Positions 9,207 through 17,585 of a stretch of DNA of 64,000 bases are shown piece after piece; the first letter of the stretch is position 1; each line of letters begins with the position of its first letter. The stretch comes from Arthrobacter sp. StoSoilB20 (lineage in GTDB: Bacteria; Actinomycetota; Actinomycetes; Actinomycetales; Micrococcaceae). Both the position numbers and the translations under genes were made by a program. The stretch lies in NCBI RefSeq assembly GCF_019977295.1, contig NZ_AP024651.1, positions 2,728,001 to 2,792,000 of the forward strand. Reading direction: 5' to 3'. The notes under the pieces were generated by a model. The model had not been told where the DNA came from. It worked only from the letters and a program-made list of their open reading frames with translations, and did not search any database.

Positions 9207-10262
9207 CTACTTCGAAGTTTCGGCCTTCTTCCTGGACCGTGCCACCTGCTTGCCCACCTGCTTAAGGAGGGCATCACGCCATGGTTGCAGTCCCTGGGCG
9301 AGGGCGATGTTTCCCATGAGTGAGGATGCGAGGCGAAGTTGCTGCGTCCTTGGCACCCGCTTCCTGCCATAGGCGGCGAGCGCCGCGTCCAAGGGCTTTT
9401 CATTGAGGAGCCCGGCCAGGGTCACGGCGTCGATAAGTGCTTCGCAGGCGCCCCTGCCAAGGTTGGGGGTCATGGCGTGTGCGGCATCCCCGAGCAACAC
9501 CACTTTGCCCCGTGAATAGCGCCTCATGGGCGGCGTGGTCCAGATGCGTTGGGCCAGTGAGTTTTTCGGCGACGCCAGGGACAAAACCCTAAGCACTGCC
9601 GGCGAGTAGTGGGCATACCGGCGGCGGGTCAGTTCAAGGGCAGCAGCGACGTCCACTTTGTCCAGGCTGTCATCTGAGCGGAAGGAGGCATACCAGTTGG
9701 TTCCGTTTCCGGCCGGCGCCAGGCCAAAGATTTCCCCCCGCCCCCAATACTCGCCGATGTCACCGGTGGCGGGAGGTTCCGGTATGACTCCGCGGACGGC
9801 GAGGAACGGCGTCGGCCTGGCCCCACTTCGCTTACCCCAATAGTCACGCCTTACAACACTGTTGACCCCGTCCGCACCCACGGTCAGTGCCGCATCTTTC
9901 GGGAGGTCCTCCACGCGTCCGTTCACCCTGCGTACGGTTTTCGGCACGGCGGAATCAAGCAGTGTCAGCTGTTCAGGGCGGGAAATCCCCATGAGCCCCT
10001 CCCCCTCCATGGAAAGCAGGGGTTCTCCGGCCGGGCTGCGGAGTGCTCCTGTTTTGATGATGGCTCCCCGGCTTCGCGCGGCTCCCAGGATCCCCAGCTC
10101 GGCCAGCGCTTGCTGTGCTTCGGTCCACATGGCCAGGGTTGTTCCGACCGTGGGCAGTTCAGGTCGCTGCTCGTAAACCGTGACTGCGAACCTGCCGGGG
10201 TCAAGCCTTCCCGCGAGCGCCAGTCCGGCAATTCCGCCGCCAATGATGTCCACTTTTTCCAT
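9207..10262 (-). CDS. FAD-dependent monooxygenase (PHBH/salicylate hydroxylase-like)
   Basis: A 351-residue flavoprotein. Residues 3-15 form the Rossmann FAD motif DIIGGGIAGLALAG, GADGVNSVVRR is the DG fingerprint, and LLGDAAHAMTPNLGRGACEAL is the second FAD-binding motif. Members hydroxylate aromatic or polyketide-like substrates using NAD(P)H and oxygen; the substrate cannot be told. The ATG at 10262 is preferred; a GTG two codons earlier (10268) is possible, and neither has a clear ribosome site. Divergent from a TetR gene with an 18-bp palindrome between them, so it is probably that regulator's target. Confidence 0.85.
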   Translation of the reverse strand: MEKVDIIGGGIAGLALAGRLDPGRFAVTVYEQRPELPTVGTTLAMWTEAQQALAELGILGAARSRGAIIKTGALRSPAGEPLLSMEGEGLMGISRPEQLTLLDSAVPKTVRRVNGRVEDLPKDAALTVGADGVNSVVRRDYWGKRSGARPTPFLAVRGVIPEPPATGDIGEYWGRGEIFGLAPAGNGTNWYASFRSDDSLDKVDVAAALELTRRRYAHYSPAVLRVLSLASPKNSLAQRIWTTPPMRRYSRGKVVLLGDAAHAMTPNLGRGACEALIDAVTLAGLLNEKPLDAALAAYGRKRVPRTQQLRLASSLMGNIALAQGLQPWRDALLKQVGKQVARSRKKAETSK

Positions 10263-10274
10263 GGCCACACTGTA

Positions 10275-10292
10275 CTACTACATTTGTAGTAG
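10275..10292. promoter_or_regulatory. 18-bp palindromic operator between FAD monooxygenase and TetR gene
   Basis: CTACTACATTTGTAGTAG is an 8-bp inverted repeat around a 2-bp centre, perfect on both arms. It lies 12 bases before the monooxygenase ATG and 28 before the tetR ATG, the usual place for a TetR operator repressing both divergent genes. Confidence 0.7.
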
Positions 10293-10320
10293 AGATAGGT
10301 CTTGAAGCTAGACTTTCGCC

Positions 10321-10857
10321 ATGCCGGACCGACGAACAGAACTTGCCGACGCCGCCCTTGCGGTCGTCGCGGCCAAAGGCCTCAAAGGCCTCACGCACCG
10401 GGCCGTCGACGCCCATGCCGGCGTGGCCGTTGGAACCACCTCGAACTATTTCCGCAACCGCGCAGCGCTGGTCAGTGCCGCCGTCGACCGCGTCGAGGAA
10501 CGTGACAACCTCCTGCTTCAGCACCGCGGGCGGGAGAGGCCGACGTCGGTAGCGGACCTCGCCGAACAACTCACCAGCGCCCTCATGGGACTCGCGCTGG
10601 AAAATGCAGACCTCACCCGGGCCAGGTTCGCCTTTGCCCTGGATCAGCCCGGCGTGGTTGCAGCCGGCCACGAACGAATGATCTCCGGACTGGCCTACAT
10701 CCTGGAGCACCTCAACGTGCCCGATGCCAGGGCCCGCGCCGAGTCGGTAGCCGACTACGGTGATGGCCTCGCCATGCATCTGCTGACCGCACGCCAAGGC
10801 CAGGACGTTGACAGGCTGTCCATCGTGGGGAACATCCGGCGCCTGCTGGAAGGATGA
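10321..10857 (+). CDS. TetR/AcrR family transcriptional regulator
   Basis: A 178-residue regulator. The N-terminal HTH is LTHRAVDAHAGVAVGTTSNYF (residues about 22-42), followed by RNRAALVSAAVDRV. The C-terminal ligand domain is variable. It is divergent from the FAD monooxygenase and the intergenic palindrome suggests it represses both itself and that gene. The ligand is unknown, presumably the monooxygenase substrate. Confidence 0.88.
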   Translation: MPDRRTELADAALAVVAAKGLKGLTHRAVDAHAGVAVGTTSNYFRNRAALVSAAVDRVEERDNLLLQHRGRERPTSVADLAEQLTSALMGLALENADLTRARFAFALDQPGVVAAGHERMISGLAYILEHLNVPDARARAESVADYGDGLAMHLLTARQGQDVDRLSIVGNIRRLLEG

Positions 10858-10903
10858 AAGTCAAGGGGTGGACGGCAGCGGGTCCACAGAGCAGGATTGT
10901 GCC

Positions 10904-11293
10904 ATGAGTACCAATGACGCACTCCTGAAGCAGGTCAACATCACGGCATCGGAGGAGAACCTGGTGGCACGGTTCGAAATCGATGGGAACATACCAGGCT
11001 CCGGCGCTTACGTCGTGGGCCTGGTTGCTGCCAGTGAGGACTATTCCTCCCAACGCAGGCTGGGCATTGAGTTCATGAACGGAGAGGCGATCTCGTTCTA
11101 CTCCTTCAACCACTCCCTGAGCGCCGAGGAAAACTACGACATCAAAGGCGTGGAGCATTCCGGGAATGTCATCACCGGAAACTTCCCCATGTCAGCCATC
11201 CACGGGCTCAGCAAAGGCCACGTCATGACGGGCTTCAGCGAAGCAGACGGACGCGAATTCCAGTCCGGCGTCCCGGTGACCGAGGCTCTCTGA
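10904..11293 (+). CDS. Hypothetical protein, 129 aa
   Basis: Not recognised. A soluble acidic protein starting MSTNDALLKQVNITASEE, with predicted beta strands, no signal peptide, no cysteine and no membrane segment. Near the C-terminus it reads MTGFSEADGREFQSGVPV. The start at 10904 was chosen for the upstream AGGA; the frame extends back to 10808 inside tetR without a ribosome site. It follows tetR by 46 bases and ends two bases from the convergent SRAP gene. Confidence 0.7.
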   Translation: MSTNDALLKQVNITASEENLVARFEIDGNIPGSGAYVVGLVAASEDYSSQRRLGIEFMNGEAISFYSFNHSLSAEENYDIKGVEHSGNVITGNFPMSAIHGLSKGHVMTGFSEADGREFQSGVPVTEAL

Positions 11294-11295
11294 GG

Positions 11296-12060
11296 TTAGA
11301 AGAGGCCTTCCACCGGCTCAATGAGCTCCGGGGAGTTGTTGCGGACGTTTCCCACGGCACTGCCCACAGGATCCAACGTCCAACCGGCGGCGGCATCGTG
11401 CGCCTTTGAGCGGACCATCTCCACCAATCCCGCAGCGTCCTTCTCCCGGGGATCCAACCAGGCCTCCATGGTGTCCTTGTCCATCGGCAACGGCACGCGG
11501 TCGTGCAGGGCCGTGAGCTCATCAAACACTGAAGCACTCCGCCTGGTCCGGGCAGATTCAGCAGTAGGAGTATCCGCCGTCAGGATGGACATGGACAACA
11601 ACCAACGCCCGGGATCGTCAGCCGGCGCCGACTGGTCCCGCCACCACTCATACAACCCGGCAAACACCAGGCCCTGGCCATCACCCGGGTGCACATAGTA
11701 GGGCTGCTTGTTCTTGCCCTCGCCCTTCTTCCACTCGTAATACCCATCAGCCGGAACAGCGCATCGGCGGGCTACGGCTGCCTTTTTGAAGGAGGGCTTC
11801 TCCAGGAGGGTCTCGCTGCGGGCGTTGATCAACCGGGCACCGGCCTTGGGATCCTTGGCCCACGATGGCACCAGCCCCCACTTGGCAACATGGAGCTGGC
11901 GCTTCAGGTGCTCGTCCACCAGCCGCTCCAGGACGATCGGAACAGCATCTGTGGGTGCTACATTCCAGGACTTTTCGAGGGCAACTTCGTTTTCAAGTTC
12001 GGCATCGAAATCGGCGAGCAGGTCCCCCACCGCACGGGCCATTACATAACGTCCACACAT
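11296..12060 (-). CDS. SOS response-associated peptidase (SRAP, YedK/HMCES family)
   Basis: A 254-residue SRAP-domain protein. The second residue is the catalytic/crosslinking cysteine (MCGRYV), followed by the conserved NARSETLLEKPSF, RRCAVPADGYYEWK and HDRVPLPM motifs with the active-site Asn, Glu and His. Members crosslink to abasic sites in single-stranded DNA to shield them. The ATG at 12060 is fixed because Cys2 must be exposed after methionine removal; the longer frame to 12291 is spurious. No SOS box was found upstream. Confidence 0.95.
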   Translation of the reverse strand: MCGRYVMARAVGDLLADFDAELENEVALEKSWNVAPTDAVPIVLERLVDEHLKRQLHVAKWGLVPSWAKDPKAGARLINARSETLLEKPSFKKAAVARRCAVPADGYYEWKKGEGKNKQPYYVHPGDGQGLVFAGLYEWWRDQSAPADDPGRWLLSMSILTADTPTAESARTRRSASVFDELTALHDRVPLPMDKDTMEAWLDPREKDAAGLVEMVRSKAHDAAAGWTLDPVGSAVGNVRNNSPELIEPVEGLF

Positions 12061-12210
12061 GCCAACAGTCTGCCTTCTCCTGGCAGAACGCACCAGCGCA
12101 AGATCCGACGTAACCCGGCTTCGCGGGCAACGGGGAATTATTTGGGCGCGGGTTACGGTTGATAACAACGAACCATTCCGCGCAAACGACCAAATACTGA
12201 GGAGAGCTCT

Positions 12211-12471
12211 GTGGACTTCACTCCCGACTCCGGCACCATCACCATGTTCTCGACCACCTGGTGCGGGTACTGCAACCGCCTGAAGAAGCAACTGGACGCC
12301 AAGGGAATCGGCTACACCGAGATCAACATCGAAGAAGTGGACGGCACGGCCGAACTCGTCGAGCAGCTCAACGGAGGCAACCGCACCGTCCCCACCGTTC
12401 TCTTCCCGGACGGCACCTCGGCAACCAACCCCTCAGCCTCAGAGGTTGAGAAGCGCCTGGTCACCGTATAA
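12211..12471 (+). CDS. mrx1: Mycoredoxin (glutaredoxin-like, CGYC active site)
   Basis: An 86-residue thioredoxin-fold protein with active-site CGYC at residues 18-21 and a TVPTV cis-proline segment near 60. Mycoredoxins reduce mycothiol mixed disulfides in Actinobacteria. The start is GTG at 12211, downstream of GAGGAGAG. It is divergent from SRAP and stands upstream of the mycothiol-dependent formaldehyde dehydrogenase, which fits a thiol-redox cluster. Confidence 0.9.
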   Translation: MDFTPDSGTITMFSTTWCGYCNRLKKQLDAKGIGYTEINIEEVDGTAELVEQLNGGNRTVPTVLFPDGTSATNPSASEVEKRLVTV

Positions 12472-12620
12472 CGCAAGCTCCCGGCTTAACCGCGCCAAGG
12501 CCCGCAACGGAACAATCCACACACTGTCTGCCACCTGTGATAGACAGATTGGGAATCCGCAGCGGGCCTTGCTGCCTTTAACAGGGCCCGCTCTCCGCGA
12601 GCCCCGAAGGGAACATCTCC

Positions 12621-13706
12621 ATGGTCCACGCAGTCAAAGGTGTCGTCGTCCGCTCCAAAGGCGCACCCGCAACCCTCGAAACAATCCTGGTTCCCGAACC
12701 CGGCCCCGGCGAAGCACTGGTGGACATCCTCACCAGCGGTGTTTGCCACACCGACCTCCACTACAAGCTCGGCGGCATCAGCGACGACTTTCCCTTCCTG
12801 CTCGGACACGAAGCCACCGGAGTCGTCAGCGCAGTAGGGCCCGACGTCACCGACGTCGCCCCCGGAGACCGCGTGGTCCTGAACTGGCGTGCCGTGTGCG
12901 GCAACTGCCGGGCCTGCAACCGCGGCCAGGCGCAGTACTGCTTCAACACCCACAATGCCACCCAGAAGATGACCCTCGAAGACGGCACGGAGCTCTCACC
13001 GGCCTTGGGCATCGGCGCTTTCATCGAAAAGACCCTCGTCGCCGCCGGGCAGTGCACCAAAGTAGACCCCGACGCCGATGCCGCCGCAGTCGGGCTGCTC
13101 GGCTGCGGCGTCATGGCAGGTTTGGGCGCAGCGCTCAACACCGGCGGGGTCAAACGGGGCGACTCGGTTGCCGTAATTGGCTGCGGCGGCGTCGGTGTAG
13201 CAGCCATCGCCGGTGCCGCGCTTGCCGGCGCCACCACCATCATCGCCGTGGACATCGACGCCAAAAAGCTCGAGCGCGCCAAGGACCTTGGTGCAACGCA
13301 CACCGTGGACTCCTCCAAGGGCGACCCCATCGAGGAAATCCGGGCCCTCACCGGCGGATTCGGCGCTGACGTGGTGATCGACGCCGTCGGACGTCCTGAA
13401 ACCTACAAGCAGGCCTTCTACGCCCGGGACCTGGCCGGCACGGTTGTCCTGGTAGGTGTCCCCACACCCGAGATGACCCTGGAGCTGCCGCTGCTGGACG
13501 TCTTCGGCCGTGGCGGATCGCTGAAATCTTCCTGGTACGGCGACTGCCTGCCCTCCAGGGACTTCCCCATGTTGGTTGACCTCTACAAGCAGGGCAAGCT
13601 GGATTTGGACGCGTTTGTGACCGAGCGCATCACCATCGACCAAGTCGAAGAAGCATTCGACAAGATGCACCACGGTGCCGTCCTGCGATCGGTGGTTGAA
13701 CTGTGA
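12621..13706 (+). CDS. mscR: S-(hydroxymethyl)mycothiol dehydrogenase (MSH-dependent formaldehyde dehydrogenase)
   Basis: A 361-residue zinc-dependent medium-chain dehydrogenase. The catalytic zinc region is SGVCHTDLH (residues about 39-47) with GHEATG following; the structural zinc is bound by the cysteines of [19 protein letters not shown] is bound at [12 protein letters not shown]. It oxidises S-hydroxymethylmycothiol (formaldehyde plus mycothiol) and can reduce S-nitrosomycothiol. The ATG follows GGGAACATCTCC. It overlaps the next gene by four bases (GTGA), so the two are coupled. Confidence 0.9.
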   Translation: MVHAVKGVVVRSKGAPATLETILVPEPGPGEALVDILTSGVCHTDLHYKLGGISDDFPFLLGHEATGVVSAVGPDVTDVAPGDRVVLNWRAVCGNCRACNRGQAQYCFNTHNATQKMTLEDGTELSPALGIGAFIEKTLVAAGQCTKVDPDADAAAVGLLGCGVMAGLGAALNTGGVKRGDSVAVIGCGGVGVAAIAGAALAGATTIIAVDIDAKKLERAKDLGATHTVDSSKGDPIEEIRALTGGFGADVVIDAVGRPETYKQAFYARDLAGTVVLVGVPTPEMTLELPLLDVFGRGGSLKSSWYGDCLPSRDFPMLVDLYKQGKLDLDAFVTERITIDQVEEAFDKMHHGAVLRSVVEL

Positions 13707-14335
13707 GCGCGCTGACCATCGATCACGTCGTTACCTCAGGGACGTTCTCCCTCGACGGCGGCACCTGGGACGTTGAGAACAACGTCTGGATCATCGGGGA
13801 CGACTCCGAATGCATCGTCATCGACCCAGCCCACAACCCCGAAGCAATTCACCAGGCCGTGGGCGGCCGCAGCGTCAAAGGCATCTTGCTGACACATGGC
13901 CATGACGACCACATCCGTTCAGCCGGTGAATTCGCGGAGCTGGCCAAAGCTCCCATTCATTTGCACCAGGACGACTGGATGCTCTGGAATGCCGTGTTCC
14001 CCGAAACTGATCCCGATGCAGCAATCGTGGACGGCGACGAGTTCACAATCGCCGGTGCAACAGTGAAGGCAATCCACACCCCCGGGCACTCCCCGGGATC
14101 TGTTTCCTTCCACGTTCCCAGCGAAGGGACGCTTTTCAGCGGAGATACGCTCTTCCAGGGCGGCCCCGGCGCAACGGGACGCTCGTACAGCGACTTCCCC
14201 ACCATCATTGAGTCCATCAGGACCAAGTTGCTCACCCTGCCCGAAGAGACAGTGGTCCGCACCGGTCACGGCGACTCCACCACCATCGGAGGGGAAAAGC
14301 CGCACCTGGACGAATGGATCGCCCGCGGTCACTGA
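13703..14335 (+). CDS. MBL-fold metallo-hydrolase coupled to mscR
   Basis: A 210-residue metallo-beta-lactamase fold protein of the glyoxalase II type. Metal ligands are visible in [13 protein letters not shown], the His of [11 protein letters not shown], the Asp of [11 protein letters not shown], and a C-terminal TGHGDST. Its four-base overlap with mscR suggests it acts on the product of that enzyme, for example hydrolysing S-formylmycothiol to formate and mycothiol. That role is inferred from context. Confidence 0.85.
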   Translation: MSALTIDHVVTSGTFSLDGGTWDVENNVWIIGDDSECIVIDPAHNPEAIHQAVGGRSVKGILLTHGHDDHIRSAGEFAELAKAPIHLHQDDWMLWNAVFPETDPDAAIVDGDEFTIAGATVKAIHTPGHSPGSVSFHVPSEGTLFSGDTLFQGGPGATGRSYSDFPTIIESIRTKLLTLPEETVVRTGHGDSTTIGGEKPHLDEWIARGH

Positions 14336-14384
14336 CCCGGACGTTACTGAATCCCGTGGCCTGGCGGGAAGGGGACCCGCGTCC

Positions 14385-15134
14385 CTAACCCGTCAGGGTC
14401 CGGAAGTCGCCGTCGAGGATTTCCGCGTACCCACGATAGGCCTCAACCACCGCGTCCTCCACGGTCTGGACATCCAAATGCGGCAGGAGGTCATTGGCTG
14501 CACCGGCGGTTGCCGGATCCCATTCAAGCCCCAATGCGGCATAGCTGGCAGAGAGCACCTCACGGATGGGCTTGGAGTTTTCCACCACAATCACCGAGCT
14601 GAAAAGCCAACCACCGGACACCACGCGTTGTGCCGTGCCGATGAGCTTGATGCGGTGCGCAGGAAAATCCGGGTCCTCGCCGTGGACGCTGAACTCGCCC
14701 GGGCAATACTCCCCCGGTATTTCGCCGACGGCGGCATGGACACCAACGCTGCGAAGCGCGCCGGCCAATAATTCACCAAACTCCGAAAATCTGGCCTTGG
14801 CCCTCACGATCGCATCCGGATGAGGCTCGATGTGGTCAATCACCAGCGTTCCTTGGTGGTAGGCGGCAGCGCGACCACCCGCCTTCCGAACCAATGGCTC
14901 GAATCCAAGCTCCCGGCAGGCTTCGGCGGCAGTCGGGAATCCAGGAAGGTTCGCATCCCGTTGCCCGAACGCAACGGTGGGCTGCGGACGGTACAGGCGA
15001 AGCGAAGGACCCAGCTGCCCGCTGCGGGCACGCTGCAACAGCGCCAGGGCAAAGTCGAGGTCTCCTGCCGCTCCCATCGATTCGCCTTGCCGATAGACCC
15101 TGAGCCGGCGGGCCCCTGCAGGAGAGTCCGCCAT
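14385..15134 (-). CDS. Lipoate-protein ligase A / octanoyltransferase family protein
   Basis: A 249-residue protein of the BPL/LPL catalytic fold. Motifs: GQRDANLPGFPTA, RKAGGRAAAYHQGTLVID (the R-x-x-G-G-x-x-x-x-H signature) and the conserved-lysine segment RIKLIGTAQRV (Lys about 163). A cysteine at about 144 (GEYCPGEF) lies where LipM/LipL octanoyltransferases carry their nucleophile, so transferase rather than ligase activity is possible. The ATG overlaps the thioesterase stop by one base (TGATG), showing coupling. Confidence 0.75.
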   Translation of the reverse strand: MADSPAGARRLRVYRQGESMGAAGDLDFALALLQRARSGQLGPSLRLYRPQPTVAFGQRDANLPGFPTAAEACRELGFEPLVRKAGGRAAAYHQGTLVIDHIEPHPDAIVRAKARFSEFGELLAGALRSVGVHAAVGEIPGEYCPGEFSVHGEDPDFPAHRIKLIGTAQRVVSGGWLFSSVIVVENSKPIREVLSASYAALGLEWDPATAGAANDLLPHLDVQTVEDAVVEAYRGYAEILDGDFRTLTG

Positions 15135-15937
15135 CAGCTCTTCCTCAATGTCAGGATCTGTTCGGCCCTGCCAAACGGCCCGCTGACATCGTGAAGGACC
15201 GTAGAGGTCAGCCCGATGCCGTCACCACCGAAGGAGACTTTGTTGTCCAGCCCCAGCCATTCACCGGACGGAGCCCGGTACATGTGGATCTGAAGATCGA
15301 CGTTGGGAAAAATGTAGCTGTTTTCGCCCGGGGGAACCCGGGCAGCGATGCCGTTGGCGGTATCCACCAACCCCATCAGACGCGCCAGGTCCGTGGTGTC
15401 GTCCTGATCGGTCAGAGGGTGCGAAGTGCGGATCCAAACCTTGCCTGATCCGGGCCGGTGGCCCTCGGCCAAACGCATTTCCAAGGAGCGGATGTAGCCG
15501 CCGGGCCACACACTTGCACCCTCCCACGGCTTGCATTCATCGGGCGCCGGCATGGGCTGGTCCTCAATTGCCGCTACGGCACTGGTATCGCTGGTGACCA
15601 TCCGCCACGCCGAGGCACGGATGGCAACACGGCCGCCGGCGGAGAGTTCGGCCTGAATGAGCTCGATGGTCCTTCCCGGCCTCAGCGTTGAGGTGGCGAC
15701 CTGGAACTCGCCGCCGGGAATCAGCCCGAGGATTTCGTAACTGATCCGCGCCATGCGGACATCGTCCCTGGGCTCATGGCGGACCAGGGCATCGGCAATG
15801 ATGCCCGAGGCCGGGGCCATGTGTTGCTCGTGGGGATTCCACGCACCCTGGGCATGGATCGTGGACCTGTAGCGGCCCTGGCCCAACGATTGGTAATAGA
15901 AATCGCCGTCCGCCAGTTCCGGTAATGCAGTAGTCAA
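15134..15937 (-). CDS. Acyl-CoA thioesterase family protein (double hotdog)
   Basis: A 267-residue double-hotdog protein of the TesB-like thioesterase class. It opens TTALPELADGDFYYQSLGQG, shows a helix-start AQGAWNPHEQHMAPASGIIADAL in the first hotdog and GLVDTANGIAARVPPGENSY in the second. A TTG at 15937 is chosen as start: it follows GAAAGG, begins at the usual N-terminus and avoids overlap with the DedA gene. The frame runs on to 16132 but that part reads as out-of-frame DedA. The acyl substrate is unknown. Confidence 0.75.
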   Translation of the reverse strand: MTTALPELADGDFYYQSLGQGRYRSTIHAQGAWNPHEQHMAPASGIIADALVRHEPRDDVRMARISYEILGLIPGGEFQVATSTLRPGRTIELIQAELSAGGRVAIRASAWRMVTSDTSAVAAIEDQPMPAPDECKPWEGASVWPGGYIRSLEMRLAEGHRPGSGKVWIRTSHPLTDQDDTTDLARLMGLVDTANGIAARVPPGENSYIFPNVDLQIHMYRAPSGEWLGLDNKVSFGGDGIGLTSTVLHDVSGPFGRAEQILTLRKS

Positions 15938-15968
15938 CCCGAGCCTTTCGCCGATCCAGCAGTAGAAC

Positions 15969-16457
15969 TCAGACCACTGTATCCGCTGATTTGGCCCTTT
16001 CCCGACGTCGACGGACCAGCACGACCCAGACAACAACGGCAGCCACCGCAGCCACTCCCAGCCCGGCGCCAACGGGAGACGCCGCCGCAACCGCAAGCCA
16101 GGCTTCCAAGGCGGCAAGCCCGATGGTGGCATAGAGCAACGCCCACATCACAGAACCGGCAATTGCTGCGGGCAGGTACCTTCGCAAGGGCATGCGCGCT
16201 GCCCCCGCAGCGAGGTTGATGGCAGTCTGCAGCCCAATGGTAAGGAAGGAAAGCACGACGGCGTATGGTCCCCACCGCTGGATGAGGGCTTGGGCACGGG
16301 CTGCTTTGGGGCGCTCCAAAGAACTGCCGAAGCGGGTATGCGCGAGCCCGGCAACAGCTCCCCGCCCGATCCAATACGTGACATTGACCCGGATCATGAC
16401 AATCGCAAAGAGCGCCGCGAGGGCGACGCCGAAAGGCAAACTCATGATCTGATCCAC
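15969..16457 (-). CDS. DedA/VTT-like membrane protein (short)
   Basis: About 162 residues with four or five hydrophobic segments and an ending RRRRERAKSADTVV. The middle has the SNARE-associated/DedA pattern GRGAVAGLAHTRFG, QRWGPYAVVLSFLTIGLQT and AGAARMPLRRYLPAAIAGS. It is shorter than typical DedA proteins (about 200). The start is GTG at 16457, or ATG at 16445. An iron-box-like sequence lies directly upstream. Likely first gene of a three-gene minus-strand unit with the thioesterase and lipoate-ligase-like gene. Function of the family: membrane lipid flipping/homeostasis. Confidence 0.7.
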   Translation of the reverse strand: MDQIMSLPFGVALAALFAIVMIRVNVTYWIGRGAVAGLAHTRFGSSLERPKAARAQALIQRWGPYAVVLSFLTIGLQTAINLAAGAARMPLRRYLPAAIAGSVMWALLYATIGLAALEAWLAVAAASPVGAGLGVAAVAAVVVWVVLVRRRRERAKSADTVV

Positions 16458-16462
16458 TCGAA

Positions 16463-16476
16463 TTAGGCTACCCTAA
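16463..16476. promoter_or_regulatory. DtxR/IdeR iron-box-like sequence
   Basis: TTAGGCTACCCTAA matches the last 14 positions of the DtxR/IdeR consensus TTAGGTTAGSCTAACCTAA with one mismatch, but the remaining five positions largely fail, giving about 14 of 19 overall. It lies 6 bases upstream of the DedA GTG. Confidence 0.35.
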
Positions 16477-16592
16477 GCAACGACCCAGTGGAGACCCGGC
16501 TTCGGCCCCTGACGCTCAACCGGCGGCACCAGCGCATCCCCCGGATCAGCGTTGCCCCTGGGATGGGCCATTGCTGACCCTAGGATGAGTGC

Positions 16593-17585
16593 ATGGACCT
16601 CCGTGACGCCGCCCAGGAGCTTTACGCCGTGCCGCCCCGCGATTTCACGGCCGGGAGAACAGCACTGGTCCGGAAAGCGAAGGATACCGGCGCCAAGGAC
16701 CTGGCCAAGGAAATCGGCAGCCTGCCCAAACCGGCTGCAGGCGCCTGGGCCATCAACATGCTGGCCATTCACAAGCCTGAGGTGATTGACGGCGTCGTAC
16801 GCTTTGGCGTTTCGCTGCGAACCGCCCAAGAGGAGGGCGACGCCGAAGCATTCCGCGAACTCGGGCAGCAACGCCAAGGCCACCTGACAACAGCAGTCCA
16901 TGCGGCGAAGGACCTGGCTTCGGAGCTGGGCGCTCCACTCAGCGCTGCTGCAGCAGCAGATGTAGAGCAGACGTTCAGGGCGGCAATGGCCGATCCCGGG
17001 GCCGGCGCCGCGGTCCGGACAGGCAGACTGATCCGCGGTCTTAGCGGCAGCGGCTTCGAGGCAGTGGATCTGACGGGGGCGATCGCAGCAGCAGGCCCCG
17101 ACGACGAGGCTGGACAGCTCTCCGTCGAAGGAACACCTGCGAAGGGCGCGGCCGGGAAGAAAACAGCAGCACGTTCCAAGAGCTCTCCGCCCTCCAAAAA
17201 CGTTCCGTCCAAAGAGAAAGAACCCAACCGCAAATCCGTTAAGGACGAAGCGACATCCCTGGCCGATCGGCGTGCCGCCAAGCAGCAAGCTGCACTGGAG
17301 GATGCCCGCAAAGAGTTCGAGGCCGCGGACCAAGCAGCCAAGGAGGCAGAATCGTCAGCCTCCGAAGCGTGGGACACCGTCAACGAACTGGCCGGGCGTC
17401 GTTCGGGCATCAAGTCAGGGATCGAAGAGGCCAAGAAGCGTCTGGCCGCCCTTGAGGCCGAACTCATTGGCATCACCCGTGATGCCGAAACCGCGGAATT
17501 GAACAAGAAACGTGCCGTCAGGACCGCCACGCAGCAACGACGCGCCGCCGACCAAGCGCGGCGGCGCGTCGAACGGCTGACCTAG
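16593..17585 (+). CDS. Hypothetical coiled-coil protein, 330 aa
   Basis: Not assigned to a characterised family. The N-terminal 150 residues are helical (MDLRDAAQELYAVPPRDF, KEIGSLPKPAAGAWAINML). A Lys/Ser/Pro-rich linker spans about 175-215 (SKSSPPSKNVPSKEKEPNRK). The C-terminal 110 residues form a long charged coiled coil rich in Ala, Glu, Lys and Arg. No signal peptide or membrane segment is present, so a cytoplasmic, perhaps DNA- or structure-associated, role is possible. The ATG follows GGATGAGTGC. It ends overlapping the end of the convergent FAD-Rieske gene by four bases. Confidence 0.75.
   Translation: MDLRDAAQELYAVPPRDFTAGRTALVRKAKDTGAKDLAKEIGSLPKPAAGAWAINMLAIHKPEVIDGVVRFGVSLRTAQEEGDAEAFRELGQQRQGHLTTAVHAAKDLASELGAPLSAAAAADVEQTFRAAMADPGAGAAVRTGRLIRGLSGSGFEAVDLTGAIAAAGPDDEAGQLSVEGTPAKGAAGKKTAARSKSSPPSKNVPSKEKEPNRKSVKDEATSLADRRAAKQQAALEDARKEFEAADQAAKEAESSASEAWDTVNELAGRRSGIKSGIEEAKKRLAALEAELIGITRDAETAELNKKRAVRTATQQRRAADQARRRVERLT

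Noticed and set aside
11296..12291. Long N-terminal extension of the SRAP protein
   Set aside because: SRAP needs Cys2 free after Met removal, so the start is at 12060; the extension overlaps the mrx1 gene.
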